A DNA stretch of 64,000 nt from DASWJZ01 sp963739005. GTDB lineage: Bacteria; Pseudomonadota; Alphaproteobacteria; Rhizobiales; Afifellaceae. Of the stretch, positions 52,370-60,869 are shown piece by piece; within the stretch, counting starts at the first letter, position 1, and each line of letters starts with the position of its first letter. The notes under the pieces are model-generated. The model was given only the letters and a program-made list of their open reading frames with translations, searched no databases and was not told where the DNA came from. The stretch spans positions 62,001 to 126,000 of the forward strand of contig CAVTYQ010000003.1 of NCBI GenBank assembly GCA_963739005.1. Direction: 5' to 3'. A program made the position numbers and the translations under genes.

Positions 52370-52566
52370 TTCCACCGCCGGATGTCGGACCGGGATCCCG
52401 CCACGCGTGTCTTCAAAAGGCCGAGATTCCTGCTGCCCGGCCGCTCATCTTCGAGCCACGCGAAGGCTGGGAGCCGTTCTATGAATTTCCCAAAGTTGCG
52501 GTGTCCGACATTCCGTTCCCGAAACTCGTGGAAGCAGTTCGACGAGGAGAAGCGGCAGCGGGAATA
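52370..52566 (+). pseudogene. Sulfotransferase remnant with several frameshifts
   Basis: The three reading frames each show a piece of the C-terminal third of the sulfotransferase at 46041: RMSDRDPATRVFK matches DRMTEREHATRVFR, then REGWEPFYEFPK with SDIPFPK matches SDGWEPLCDFLG with PEIPFPK, then NSWKQFDEEKRQRE matches NSSKQFHEEEWQGE up to a TAG. The 5' part is missing. It is a decayed paralogue, in the gap between ytfQ and the cyclase gene. Confidence 0.8.
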
Positions 52567-52581
52567 GCTTGTAGCGGTGCC

Positions 52582-54336
52582 TTATTCGGGCAGCCCGGCC
52601 CTGCGCAGGCCCTCCGCCCACAGGTCGAAATCCTGCTGACGCCCGAAGGGCAGCAGATCCTTGAGATTAGACAGGCGCAGTTCGGGATTGAGGTGGCGCA
52701 GACGCGCCATGGCTTTCCGCGCTTCGGCGAGCTTCCCGGCGTGTGCGCCGGCTGCGGCGGCGACACAGATCGCCATGAAGAAATTTGATTGCTCTCGTGC
52801 AGCGTTTTCCGCCCATGAGAACGCCTCGTCATGACGGCCGGCAAAAAAGTGCGCCCACGCAGTCGCGATCTGCATGCCGAACATCTGAGGATCCTGTGGG
52901 CTCAGGCGCATGGCGCGCGCGGCGTGTTCGATCGCAACGTCGGTTTCGCCGAGGAATCCTTTCGCAATGGCGCTGAAGTGCCATGCCCACGCCAAATTCG
53001 GATTGAGCGTTAGAGATCGGTCGATGAGCGCGTCGCCATCATCAAGGTCACCGACGACGATGACGAGAGTAAACCCAGCCGCGCAGAGCGCGAGCGCGTC
53101 ATCCCGGCCGAGGTCGGCGGCGCTCCGCGCCAGCCGTTCGGCTTCGGCCCCCTCCCGCGCGGGATCGCCCACCCAGCCAAACCCTTTGCGCTGAACGTAG
53201 CAGCGCGCGGCCATGCCATAGGCCGAGGCGTAATTGGGATCGCGTTCGATGGCCTGAGAGAACAGCGCCAGGGCCTCTTCGTTGCCCTCCTTCGTGAACT
53301 GATGGAAGGCCGCCATGCCGCGCAGGAAATAGTCGTAGGCGTCGAGGCTGTCGGTCGGCTTGCGTTTCGCCCTTTCGATCTCGGCCAGTTCGAGCTTCGG
53401 CGCGATTGCGCCGACCACGCTCGCCGTCACCTGATCCTGCAGATCGAAAATATTTTTCAGCTCTCCGTCGAAGCGATCCGCCCACAAATGCGCTCCCGTT
53501 GAGGCGTCAATCAGCTGTCCGGTGATGCGCACTTTGTTGCCGGCCTTGCGCACGCTGCCTTCGAGCACGTAGCGCACGCCGAGCTCGCGCCCGACCTGTT
53601 TCACGTCGACGGCGCGGCCCCTGTAGGAGAAGCTCGAATTGCGTGCGATCACGAAGAGCCAGCGCATGCGCGACAGCGCGGTGATGATGTCCTCAACCAT
53701 CCCGTCGGCGAAGTATTCCTGCTCCGGATCACCGCTCATGTTCTGGAACGGCAGGGCCGCGATCGATGGCTTGTCAGGAAGACTCAGCACCGGGCGTGCT
53801 GGAGCCTTGCCGTCGCTGCCGTGGCCGGCGCGCAAGCGATAGGCCCGCACCGGCCGGGCGATGTTCTTGACCGTCTGCTCGCCCATGTCCTCGAATGCGC
53901 AGTCGAGCTTGCCGTTCACTTCTTCGTGGACCTTGGCGGAGACGCACGTGCCGCCGGGCTCCGCCAGCGCTTCCAGCCGCGCCGCGATGTTGACGCCGTC
54001 TCCGTAGATGTCGCCGTCCTCCACGATGACGTCGCCGAGATTGACGCCGATGCGGAACTCGATGCGGCGATCCTCCGGAACGTCGGCGTTTCGCTCGCGC
54101 ATCCTGCGCTGGATATCCGCCGCGCAGGCGACCGCGTTCACGACGCTTGGAAATTCCGCCAGCATGCCGTCGCCCGTAAGTTTGACGATGCGGCCCTGGT
54201 GTTCGGCGATCTTGCCATCGACGAGTTCCTTACGATGTGCCCTCAGCACGGCAAGCGTCCCCGCCTCATCATCCCCCATGAGGCGGCTGTAGCCGACCAC
54301 GTCGGCGGCGAAGATTGCGGTGAGGCGGCGTTCCAC
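52582..54336 (-). CDS. Adenylate/guanylate cyclase domain protein with TolB-like and TPR regions
   Basis: The N-terminal class III cyclase domain starts RRLTAIFAADVVGYSRLMGD and has metal-binding Asp12 and Asp56 (TGDGMLAEF) with GVNLGDVIVEDGDIYGDGVNIAARLEA described by region. A TolB N-like domain (SIAALPFQNMSGDPEQEYFADGMVEDI region) and TPR repeats (ALFSQAIERDPNYASAYGMAARCY region) follow. I use the GTG at 54336: the longer frame to 54459 begins inside the tRNA gene. It may respond to envelope or ligand signals by making cAMP or cGMP; no partner is adjacent. Confidence 0.85.
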   Translation of the reverse strand: MERRLTAIFAADVVGYSRLMGDDEAGTLAVLRAHRKELVDGKIAEHQGRIVKLTGDGMLAEFPSVVNAVACAADIQRRMRERNADVPEDRRIEFRIGVNLGDVIVEDGDIYGDGVNIAARLEALAEPGGTCVSAKVHEEVNGKLDCAFEDMGEQTVKNIARPVRAYRLRAGHGSDGKAPARPVLSLPDKPSIAALPFQNMSGDPEQEYFADGMVEDIITALSRMRWLFVIARNSSFSYRGRAVDVKQVGRELGVRYVLEGSVRKAGNKVRITGQLIDASTGAHLWADRFDGELKNIFDLQDQVTASVVGAIAPKLELAEIERAKRKPTDSLDAYDYFLRGMAAFHQFTKEGNEEALALFSQAIERDPNYASAYGMAARCYVQRKGFGWVGDPAREGAEAERLARSAADLGRDDALALCAAGFTLVIVVGDLDDGDALIDRSLTLNPNLAWAWHFSAIAKGFLGETDVAIEHAARAMRLSPQDPQMFGMQIATAWAHFFAGRHDEAFSWAENAAREQSNFFMAICVAAAAGAHAGKLAEARKAMARLRHLNPELRLSNLKDLLPFGRQQDFDLWAEGLRRAGLPE

Positions 54337-54428
54337 CGGTGCTGGTCTCGACGAGTCTCGGTGATCGATCCTAGCAGAATCGGCGGCAAGCGAGGGGGAC
54401 ACTGCCGTGGCGCCATTCCGGGCAGAAT

Positions 54429-54517
54429 TGGTGCGGGCGGCGGGAGTTCGAACCCGCATGGCCTTGTGGGCCGAGGGATTTTAAGTCCCTTGCGTCTACC
54501 GGTTTCGCCACGCCCGC
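54429..54517 (-). tRNA. tRNA-Leu (anticodon TAA)
   Basis: The acceptor stem GCGGGCG/CGCCCGC and encoded CCA are visible; the anticodon stem AGGGA/TCCCT holds loop CTTAAAA with anticodon TAA, so it reads UUA. A variable arm with GGCC/GGCC pairing is present, as expected for tRNA-Leu. The T arm GCGGG/CCCGC encloses eight bases (TTCGAACT) instead of seven, one base too many. A CCCGTC-CTAC-GACGGG hairpin lies 9 to 24 bases upstream. The gene is on the minus strand between the TetR and cyclase genes. Confidence 0.9.
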
Positions 54518-54565
54518 GTTGGCCACCCGTCCTACGACGGGCCGGCTTAAAGAATAAGCCAAAGC

Positions 54566-55192
54566 TCAGGTCGGTAAGAAGAGCGCGCGGATCAGCTCGC
54601 GATAGAGCATCACCTGCCGCGGCAGGATCGTGGCGTCCTGCAGCGCGCGGCCTAGCACGATGCCGCCTTCGACCAGCGCCGCGGCCATGTCGGCAAGCGC
54701 GTCGAAATCGACTTCGCTCTTCGGCGGGTAGCGCCCGGCGATCAACTCCAGCCGCTCGCGGAAGCGCGCGCGCCAGGCGATCAGGCCTGCCGCGTTGAGC
54801 CGCCTTATCTCCTGGTTGAAGAGCTGGTCCTGATAGGCGAACGAGGCTGCGAGACAGCCGGGATGCGTACCCGGAAGGTCCGCCATCATCTCGGCGAAGA
54901 GCTTCAGCCCGACCAGGAAGCCGTGCAGCGGATCGCCGTTCAGCTCGTCGCCGCGGCGGAAGAGCGCGTCGAGCACCGCGCGATCCTGTTCGAGGTAGCG
55001 CTCGAGCAGCGCCTTCGCGAGATCGGACTTTTCCCTGAAATGGTAGAAGAAGCCGCTCTTCGTGATGCCGACCGCTGCGATGATCTCCTCGATCGAGGTC
55101 GCGGCGAATCCCTTCGCGAGCACCGCCTCCTCGGCGGTCTCGAGAATCCGTTCGCGCGTCTCGCCGCGCCTTCGTGTCGGAATCTGCAGCAT
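54566..55192 (-). CDS. TetR/AcrR family transcriptional regulator
   Basis: From the ATG at 55192 (208 residues, MLQIPTRRRGETRERIL), the TetR DNA-binding domain is ILETAEEAVLAKGFAATSIEEIIAAVGITKSGFFYHF described by its ends. The C-terminal ligand domain has HPGCLAASFAYQDQ, typical of the TetR_C branch with a Cys. A perfect palindrome lies just upstream at 55196. The long frame beyond 55192 is rejected. It is divergent from the homocysteine methyltransferase gene. Confidence 0.87.
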   Translation of the reverse strand: MLQIPTRRRGETRERILETAEEAVLAKGFAATSIEEIIAAVGITKSGFFYHFREKSDLAKALLERYLEQDRAVLDALFRRGDELNGDPLHGFLVGLKLFAEMMADLPGTHPGCLAASFAYQDQLFNQEIRRLNAAGLIAWRARFRERLELIAGRYPPKSEVDFDALADMAAALVEGGIVLGRALQDATILPRQVMLYRELIRALFLPT

Positions 55193-55195
55193 CGG

Positions 55196-55216
55196 AACTG
55201 CACCATAGGTGCAGTT
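55196..55216. promoter_or_regulatory. Perfect palindrome, probable TetR operator
   Basis: AACTGCACC, ATA, GGTGCAGTT: 9-bp arms with a three-base spacer, 4 to 24 bases upstream of the TetR start codon. The form and position suit autorepression, and it may also control the divergent methyltransferase gene. Confidence 0.75.
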
Positions 55217-55469
55217 GTCTGAGCGGAATGTTTCGTCATCCCCCGAAAAGTGTTTCGTCGACCCCCGCGCGCCCAGGGTTTCGTAGAGAAACAATATTTC
55301 AGCCATCGCTTGACCGCGCGCCGCCTATTTCGCGCCGCCGCAATCGCTAGTTTCCCCGCCGTCGGGCTGCCGGACGGCACATGCCCCGACTGCCCTATCC
55401 CGCGGATTCGAGTGCGGCGCACGAAAGCGCCGCCTCTCGCGCCCCCGCGCTTCTTGAAACGAGGAATCG

Positions 55470-56445
55470 ATGACACCGCGTTACAGAGATGCCCTGCCGC
55501 AGCTCGGCGACAAGCTCTTCCTGACCGACGGCGGGCTTGAGACGACGCTGATCTTCATCGACAAGATCGATCTTCCCCATTTCGCCTCCGTCGCCCTGAT
55601 GAAGAGCGGCGAAGGCCGCGACCGTTTGCGTGCCTACTATCGCCGCTACGCATCGATCGCGCGCGAGAGTGACGCCGGCTTCATCTTCGAGAGTCCGACC
55701 TGGCGGGCGAGCCGCGACTGGGCGGAGAAGCTCGGCGTCACGCCCAAGGAGCTGCGGCGGCTGAACCGGAAATCGATCGCAATGCTGGCGACGCTCCGCG
55801 ATGAGCTTGACGCGAAAGGCGCGCCGCCGATGGTGATTTCCGGCTGCCTCGGCCCGCGCGGTGATGGTTACAATCCCGGCATCAAGATGAGCGCGGCGGA
55901 GGCGGAGGACTATCATTCCGAGCAGGTCGAGGCGTTCCGCGACACGGAAGCCGACATGGTCACCGCGATCACCATGAATTACGCGGAGGAAGCGATCGGC
56001 ATCGCCCGCGCCACCGACGCCGCCGGCATGCCGGTCGCGATCTCCTTCACTTTGGAGACGGACGGAAAGCTCCCGACCGGCCAAACGCTGAAGGACGCGA
56101 TCCTTGCCGTCGACCGCGCGACCGGCGCCGCGCCCGCCTACTACATGATCAACTGCGCCCACCCGACGCACTTTTCCAACGCGCTCGAGGCAGGCGAGCC
56201 GTGGGTGAAGCGAATCCGCGGGCTCCGCGCCAACGCCTCGAAGATGAGTTCACGCCGAGCTCGACGCCTCGACCGAGATCGACGCCGGCAATCCGGTGGC
56301 GTTCGGCCATGAGCACGCGGATCTCGTCAAGCGGCTTCCGCACATCACCGTGCTCGGTGGCTGCTGCGGCACGGACCATCGGCACGTCGCCGCGATCGCA
56401 AATGCCTGCGCTAAGCACGGCCACAACGGCGCCCGCGCAGCGTGA
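55470..56445 (+). pseudogene. Homocysteine S-methyltransferase family protein, frameshifted near the C-terminus
   Basis: The N-terminal 260 residues (FLTDGGLETTLIF, then ESPTWRAS, SGCLGPRGDGY and MINCAHPTHF) form the barrel of the Cys-type homocysteine methyltransferases (MmuM class). After ANASKMS near 56247 the frame given reads Arg-rich nonsense; one extra T at 56249/56250 restores SHAELDASTEIDAGNP, then LGGCCGTDHRHV with the two zinc-binding Cys, to a TGA at 56443. Without them it is inactive. It pairs with the MetE-like gene that follows. Confidence 0.85.
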
Positions 56446-56474
56446 CGTAAGCGCCTTGCCCCGGCTGAAGCAAA

Positions 56475-56640
56475 GCAACCCCCTCCCCCTTGCGGGGAGG
56501 GAGACTTCGCTGGAGGCTGCCCAACGCCCTCATGCTGAGGTGCGACCCCGGACTTGATCCGGGGGAGCCTCGAAGCACGCACCCGGGGGCTTCCAGCGCC
56601 TTCCGGACCGTCCTTCAAGGGGTGATTTGGCGACCCATTG
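56475..56640. repeat. Intergenic repeats of the Hyphomicrobiales type
   Basis: The gap before the MetE-like gene contains CCCTCCCCCTTGCGGGGAGGG (20 bases shown by its ends: a CCCTCCC/GGGAGGG palindrome), then CTCATGCTGAGGTGCGA and GAGCCTCGAAGCACGC, a unit seen scattered in many Hyphomicrobiales. I recognise the type; family membership was not checked. Confidence 0.55.
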
Positions 56641-56694
56641 CGTCGGGCGCGATGCGTCCGAGACATCGCCGGCGATCCATGGCAACCTGGCGGA

Positions 56695-57717
56695 ATGACG
56701 CTCTTCCCGACCACCATCGCCGGCTCGCTGCCGAAACCCTTTTGGCTCGCCGAGCCAAACCGGCTCTGGGCGCCCTGGCGCCATCACGGCGAGGATCTTC
56801 TTCGCGCCAAGCGCGACGCGACACTGCTCGTCTTGAAGCTGCAGGAAGACGCCGGCATCGACATCGTCTCCGATGGCGAGCAGTCGCGCCAGCACTTTGT
56901 GCACGGCTTCCTCGAATTCGTCGACGGCATCGATTTCTCGCGGAAAGTCGCGATGGGCATCCGCGACAACCGCTACACGGCGATGGTGCCGCGGGTGGTC
57001 GGCGCGCTGAGCCTGACGGGCCGCGTGCACGAGGCGGAAGCGCGGCTTGCGCGCGCGCGCACCACGCGAAAGCTCAAGATCACCATGCCCGGGCCGATGA
57101 CCATCGTCGACACGATCGCCGACGAGCACTACGGCGACCGCGCGAAGATGGCGATGGCCTTCGCGGCGCTTCTGAACGAGGAGGCGCGAGCGCTTGAGAA
57201 GGACGGCGTCAACGTGATCCAGTTCGACGAGCCTGCCTTCAACGTCTACATGGACGCCGTCAAGGACTGGGGGATCGCTGCGCTGCATCGCGCGATCGAG
57301 GGCCTCTCCTGCAAGACCGCCGTCCACATCTGCTACGGCTACGGCATCAAGCAGAACATCGACTGGAAGGGAACGCTCGGGTCGGAGTGGCGGCAGTACG
57401 AGGCGATCTTTCCCGCGCTCTCGCAAAGCCGCATCGACCAGATATCGATCGAGGCGAAGAATTCGCGCGTGCCGATGGACCTGATCGCGCTCCTTCAAGG
57501 CAAGGACGTGCTCGTCGGCGTGATCGACGTCGCGTGCGATCAGGTCGAGACGCCGGAGGAGGTCGCGGCGACGATTGAGGCCGCGACAAAGTTCGTACCG
57601 GCCGAGCGCATCCAGCCCTGCACCAATTGCGGCATGGCGCCGATGCGCTGGGAGATCGCCTTCGCCAAGCTTCAAGCGCTCGGCGCCGGCGCAAAGCTCG
57701 CGCGCCAGGCTCACTAG
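56695..57717 (+). CDS. Methionine synthase (MetE C-terminal domain family), short form
   Basis: A 340-residue protein with only the MetE catalytic (C-terminal) domain. TTIAGSLPKPFWLAEP begins it; the zinc ligands are His and Cys in AVHICYG and the Cys of PCTNCGM, and VIQFDEPAFN is conserved. Such core-MetE forms act with methyl donors other than methyl-tetrahydropteroyl-triglutamate or with separate methyl carriers. The ATG at 56695 is chosen because the family starts MTLFPTT. It follows the methyltransferase gene on the same strand, so both may serve methionine synthesis. Confidence 0.85.
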   Translation: MTLFPTTIAGSLPKPFWLAEPNRLWAPWRHHGEDLLRAKRDATLLVLKLQEDAGIDIVSDGEQSRQHFVHGFLEFVDGIDFSRKVAMGIRDNRYTAMVPRVVGALSLTGRVHEAEARLARARTTRKLKITMPGPMTIVDTIADEHYGDRAKMAMAFAALLNEEARALEKDGVNVIQFDEPAFNVYMDAVKDWGIAALHRAIEGLSCKTAVHICYGYGIKQNIDWKGTLGSEWRQYEAIFPALSQSRIDQISIEAKNSRVPMDLIALLQGKDVLVGVIDVACDQVETPEEVAATIEAATKFVPAERIQPCTNCGMAPMRWEIAFAKLQALGAGAKLARQAH

Positions 57718-57795
57718 CCGCGCGAGCCCCCCGAGCCATCTTCCCGCAGATGCGCCGTTCTGCTTCAATCGCCGGCGGCGGGTTCGGGGGGCACG

Positions 57796-58701
57796 GTGCC
57801 GCAAGACGAGATCGTCACCTGCGCGAGGTGCGGCGGCAAGAACCGCGTGCCCGCCGCAGCCATCGCGAGCGCCGCAAAGGCGCGCTGCGGTCATTGCGGC
57901 GCCGCGCTCGTCGCTGCCGCGCTGGCTGACGAGCCCGACATCAAAGAGGCGATCGTCGAGCCGCAAGCCGCGAAGCGGAAGCGCGGGCGGTTCCGGATCG
58001 GCTTCTTCCTCGGCGTGATCGTCGCTGCCATTCTGCTCTTTCTCGTCGACCGTCAGGCCAACATCCGGACGCTCGAAATCGCCGGCTTCTCCCCGTCGCA
58101 CTGGCTCGATCAGTACTGGCCGGCCGCCTACGATGATGAGACGCCGCCGCCCGAAACGGACAACGCGCTCGCCCCCGAGCTTGCGATCGAGCCAGAGACC
58201 GCGCCGGCCGAGCCCGAGGCCGCGCCTGCCGAGGCAGCGGCTGAACCGGAGGCCGCGCCTGCGGCCCCTGCGGCCGAAGCGGCGCCGGCCGCCGAGCCCG
58301 CCGTGCCCCTCGTCGCCGAGCCCGTCACGCCAGGGATTCTCTATGACTACACCGGCAACGAGGCGCTCGCGCCCCTCACGGTCGTGACGAATCCGGGCCA
58401 GGACTACTACGTGAAGCTCGTCGACGAGGGGACCAACACGGCCGCCATCGGCATCTACGTGCAGGGCGGCGTCTCCAACGAGGTCTCGATTCCGCTTGGC
58501 CGTTACGAGATGCGCTATGCGAGCGGCACAACCTGGTACGGGCTGACCGACCTCTTCGGCCCCGATACAGTCTACGCCAAGGCGGCCGACGTGCTCGACT
58601 TCCACGAGGAGGACGGCGAGTACAAGGGCTACACGATCGAGCTCATCCTGCAGGAGAACGGCAACCTCGACACCGAGGCGTTGGACCCCGGCGACTTCTG
58701 A
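57796..58701 (+). CDS. Zinc-ribbon, single-TM protein with a C-terminal beta domain, unknown function
   Basis: The N-terminus has a zinc ribbon (CARCGGKN and CGHCGAALV); a TM helix follows (IGFFLGVIVAAILLFLV), then a 100-residue linker rich in Pro, Glu and Ala with about nine AEP/APA-type units. The C-terminal domain contains DYYVKLVDEGTNTAAIGIYVQGG, SIPLGRYEMRYASGTTWYG and YTIELILQENGNLDTE. I recall a similar beta domain in other uncharacterised proteins. GTG start at 57796. Cytoplasmic ribbon and periplasmic domain are predicted. Confidence 0.7.
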   Translation: MPQDEIVTCARCGGKNRVPAAAIASAAKARCGHCGAALVAAALADEPDIKEAIVEPQAAKRKRGRFRIGFFLGVIVAAILLFLVDRQANIRTLEIAGFSPSHWLDQYWPAAYDDETPPPETDNALAPELAIEPETAPAEPEAAPAEAAAEPEAAPAAPAAEAAPAAEPAVPLVAEPVTPGILYDYTGNEALAPLTVVTNPGQDYYVKLVDEGTNTAAIGIYVQGGVSNEVSIPLGRYEMRYASGTTWYGLTDLFGPDTVYAKAADVLDFHEEDGEYKGYTIELILQENGNLDTEALDPGDF

Positions 58702-58704
58702 TCG

Positions 58705-59202
58705 CTATCCCGCGCTGCCCTTGATTGGCGGCTGGAACGAATAGCCCATGTCCCAAGGGAAATAGATCCAGGTGTCCTGCGACACCTCGGTGATGAAGGT
58801 GTCGACGAGCGGCCGCCCCTGCGGCTTGGCGTAGACGGTGGCGAAATGCGCCTTCGGCAGCATGCCTCGGACGATCGACGCGGTGCGGCCGGTATCGACG
58901 AGATCGTCGACGATCAGGATGCCCTGCCCACCCTCCGCTGCGGCCTCCGTCACCGCCGGGGCGATCCGCTTCAGAACGGCGATTTCGCCCTGGTTCTTGT
59001 AGTCATGATAGGAGGCGACGCAGACCGTCTCGATGATGCGTATCTCAAGCTCGCGCGAGACGATCGCCGCCGGCACCAGCCCGCCGCGAGTGATGCAGAC
59101 GACCGCGGAAAACGGCCCCGCCTCGGCGAGCCGCCAGGCGAGCGCCCGCGCGTCGCGATGGAATTCCTCCCAGGAAACGGGAAACGCCCTTTCCCCCGCC
59201 AT
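58705..59202 (-). CDS. gpt: Xanthine phosphoribosyltransferase
   Basis: The 165-residue product has the PRPP-binding motif ILIVDDLVDTGRT and CITRGGLVPA, which fit XGPRT, the purine salvage enzyme that converts guanine, xanthine and hypoxanthine to their nucleotides. WIYFPWDMGYS near the end is typical. Start is the ATG at 59202; the longer frame lacks likeness. It is convergent with the zinc-ribbon gene, three bases apart. Confidence 0.9.
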   Translation of the reverse strand: MAGERAFPVSWEEFHRDARALAWRLAEAGPFSAVVCITRGGLVPAAIVSRELEIRIIETVCVASYHDYKNQGEIAVLKRIAPAVTEAAAEGGQGILIVDDLVDTGRTASIVRGMLPKAHFATVYAKPQGRPLVDTFITEVSQDTWIYFPWDMGYSFQPPIKGSAG

Positions 59203-59375
59203 TTCGAGCCCCCCTGAGACGCCGACTGTGGGGCACGAGATACTCCGCCGGCCGGCGAAGGTCGAACCCTTTTCGGCGTGCGTCACAGGCAGAGGAGATG
59301 CTTCGCCGGAGCGCATTTCTCGGGTTTGCTGCATGTGCTAGGTGATCCGGCAACGGCTCATTCGAGGGGCTTTGC

Positions 59376-60035
59376 GTGACCGACGAAGCGGTGCCGCCGA
59401 AAGACGCGATGGCGCGGAAGATGGCGGTGGAGAATCGGCGCGTCAGGACCGACTACCCCGCTTTCGCCAACGCCTACGACAAGCTCGTCGCGCGGCTCGT
59501 GGCCGGCGCCGCCGGCGGCAAGGCGCCGAAAACCGGCGACATTCTCCCGCCCTTCATGCTCCCCGACGAGGCGGGACGGCTCGTCGGCCTTGGCGACTTC
59601 AGCACGAAGAAAGCGATCGTCATCAGCCTCAATCGCGGGCACTGGTGCACCTATTGCAAAGTCGAGTTCGAAAGCCTGCGCGGCATCACCGACGAGATCA
59701 GGCGCCGCGGCGCCGAGGTGCTCGCGATCACGCCGGACCGGCAGCGTTATCTGCGCGAGTTGCGGGAGGAACTCGACCTCGCCTTCCCGCTCCTCTCCGA
59801 CATGGACAACGCCTACGCGATGTCGCTCGGCCTCGTCGTCTGGTGCGGCGACGAGGTTCGCACGCTCTACAAGAGCATCGATTGGAATCTCGACGAGTTC
59901 CAGGGCAACAACGGCTGGATGGTTCCGATCCCCGCGACCTACGTCGTCGCCCCCGACGGGCGCATCAAGGCGAGCTTCGTCGAGCCGGACTTCCGGCAGC
60001 GGATAGAGCCGGCGTCGATCCTCGACGCGATCTGA
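59376..60035 (+). CDS. Peroxiredoxin-like (AhpC/TSA family) protein
   Basis: A thioredoxin-fold redoxin of 219 residues with GTG start at 59376. HWCTYCKVEFESL has a CxxC pair (Cys91, Cys94), followed by TPDRQRYLRELREELDLAFPLLSD (described by its ends), the peroxiredoxin-like stretch. The CxxC in place of a single peroxidatic Cys suggests a thiol oxidoreductase or bacterioferritin-comigratory relative. It is convergent with the CinA-domain gene. Confidence 0.82.
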   Translation: MTDEAVPPKDAMARKMAVENRRVRTDYPAFANAYDKLVARLVAGAAGGKAPKTGDILPPFMLPDEAGRLVGLGDFSTKKAIVISLNRGHWCTYCKVEFESLRGITDEIRRRGAEVLAITPDRQRYLRELREELDLAFPLLSDMDNAYAMSLGLVVWCGDEVRTLYKSIDWNLDEFQGNNGWMVPIPATYVVAPDGRIKASFVEPDFRQRIEPASILDAI

Positions 60036-60058
60036 CTCGGGGTCGAGAAGCCGCCGCA

Positions 60059-60787
60059 TCAAAGACTCGCGAGAGCCGCCTCCATCGCCGCCTTCGCCGC
60101 GTCGAGCGCCTCCGCGTCGCGCGAGCGCAGCACCAGCCGAGTCGTGAATCGCTTGCCATCGTGATAGGGATAGGAGCCGATCCTGACCGACGGGAACGCC
60201 TTCTGCACGTTCGCCGCCGGAACGGCGATCTCCCCCTCGCCGCGTCCGGCCTCGATCGTTTCGGAGATGACGGGGGCCGAGGCGGGGATCATCTTCACCA
60301 CCTCGTCCATCATCGCCTGCATGATCGCCGGCACGCCGGCCATGACGAAGACGTTGCCGATGCGGAAGCCGGGCGCGGCGGAGACCGAATTCGGGATGAG
60401 GGTCGCGCCGGCCGGGATCCGCGCCATGCGCAGCCGGCTCTCGTTTGGCTCGATCCCCCGCCCCTTCCAGAACGGAAGCAGGAGATCGACCGCGCGCTGG
60501 TCGACATCGATCCCGACCCCCATCGCCTTGGCCACCGAATCGGCCGTGATGTCGTCGTGCGTCGGGCCGATCCCGCCGCTCGTGAAAAGGTAGTCGTAGC
60601 GCCCCGAGAGCGCCTGGACCGCATCCACGATCGCGTTCTCGCGGTCGCTGACGATGCGGACCTCCTCCAGGTCGACGCCGATATCGGTCAAGGTGTCGGC
60701 GATGAAGCCGATATTCTTGTCCTTGGTGCGGCCGGAGAGGATTTCGTCGCCGATGATGAGGATTGCGGCGGTCGGCGCATTCGCCAT
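60059..60787 (-). CDS. Molybdopterin-binding (CinA N-terminal/MoaB-like) protein
   Basis: A 242-residue protein with the MoCF domain: ILIIGDEILSGRTKDKN and LFTSGGIGPTHDDITADSVA are the hallmark strands. It matches the stand-alone CinA N-terminal domain family that removes or processes ADP-ribose or NMN-type nucleotides; no C-terminal NMN amidohydrolase domain is fused. Convergent with the redoxin gene and divergent from map. Confidence 0.85.
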   Translation of the reverse strand: MANAPTAAILIIGDEILSGRTKDKNIGFIADTLTDIGVDLEEVRIVSDRENAIVDAVQALSGRYDYLFTSGGIGPTHDDITADSVAKAMGVGIDVDQRAVDLLLPFWKGRGIEPNESRLRMARIPAGATLIPNSVSAAPGFRIGNVFVMAGVPAIMQAMMDEVVKMIPASAPVISETIEAGRGEGEIAVPAANVQKAFPSVRIGSYPYHDGKRFTTRLVLRSRDAEALDAAKAAMEAALASL

Positions 60788-60869
60788 TGATCTTTCCCTG
60801 TCCGTGGCTCTTAAAAGACGCGGGCCGATGCATTAGCTTAAGCCGAAACCGATATCGAGCCGCTGACCC

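Noticed and set aside
55307..55469. Possible SAM or SAH riboswitch upstream of the methyltransferase gene
   Set aside because: No recognisable conserved core sequence of the known SAM-II or SAH types was visible; a covariance-model search would decide.
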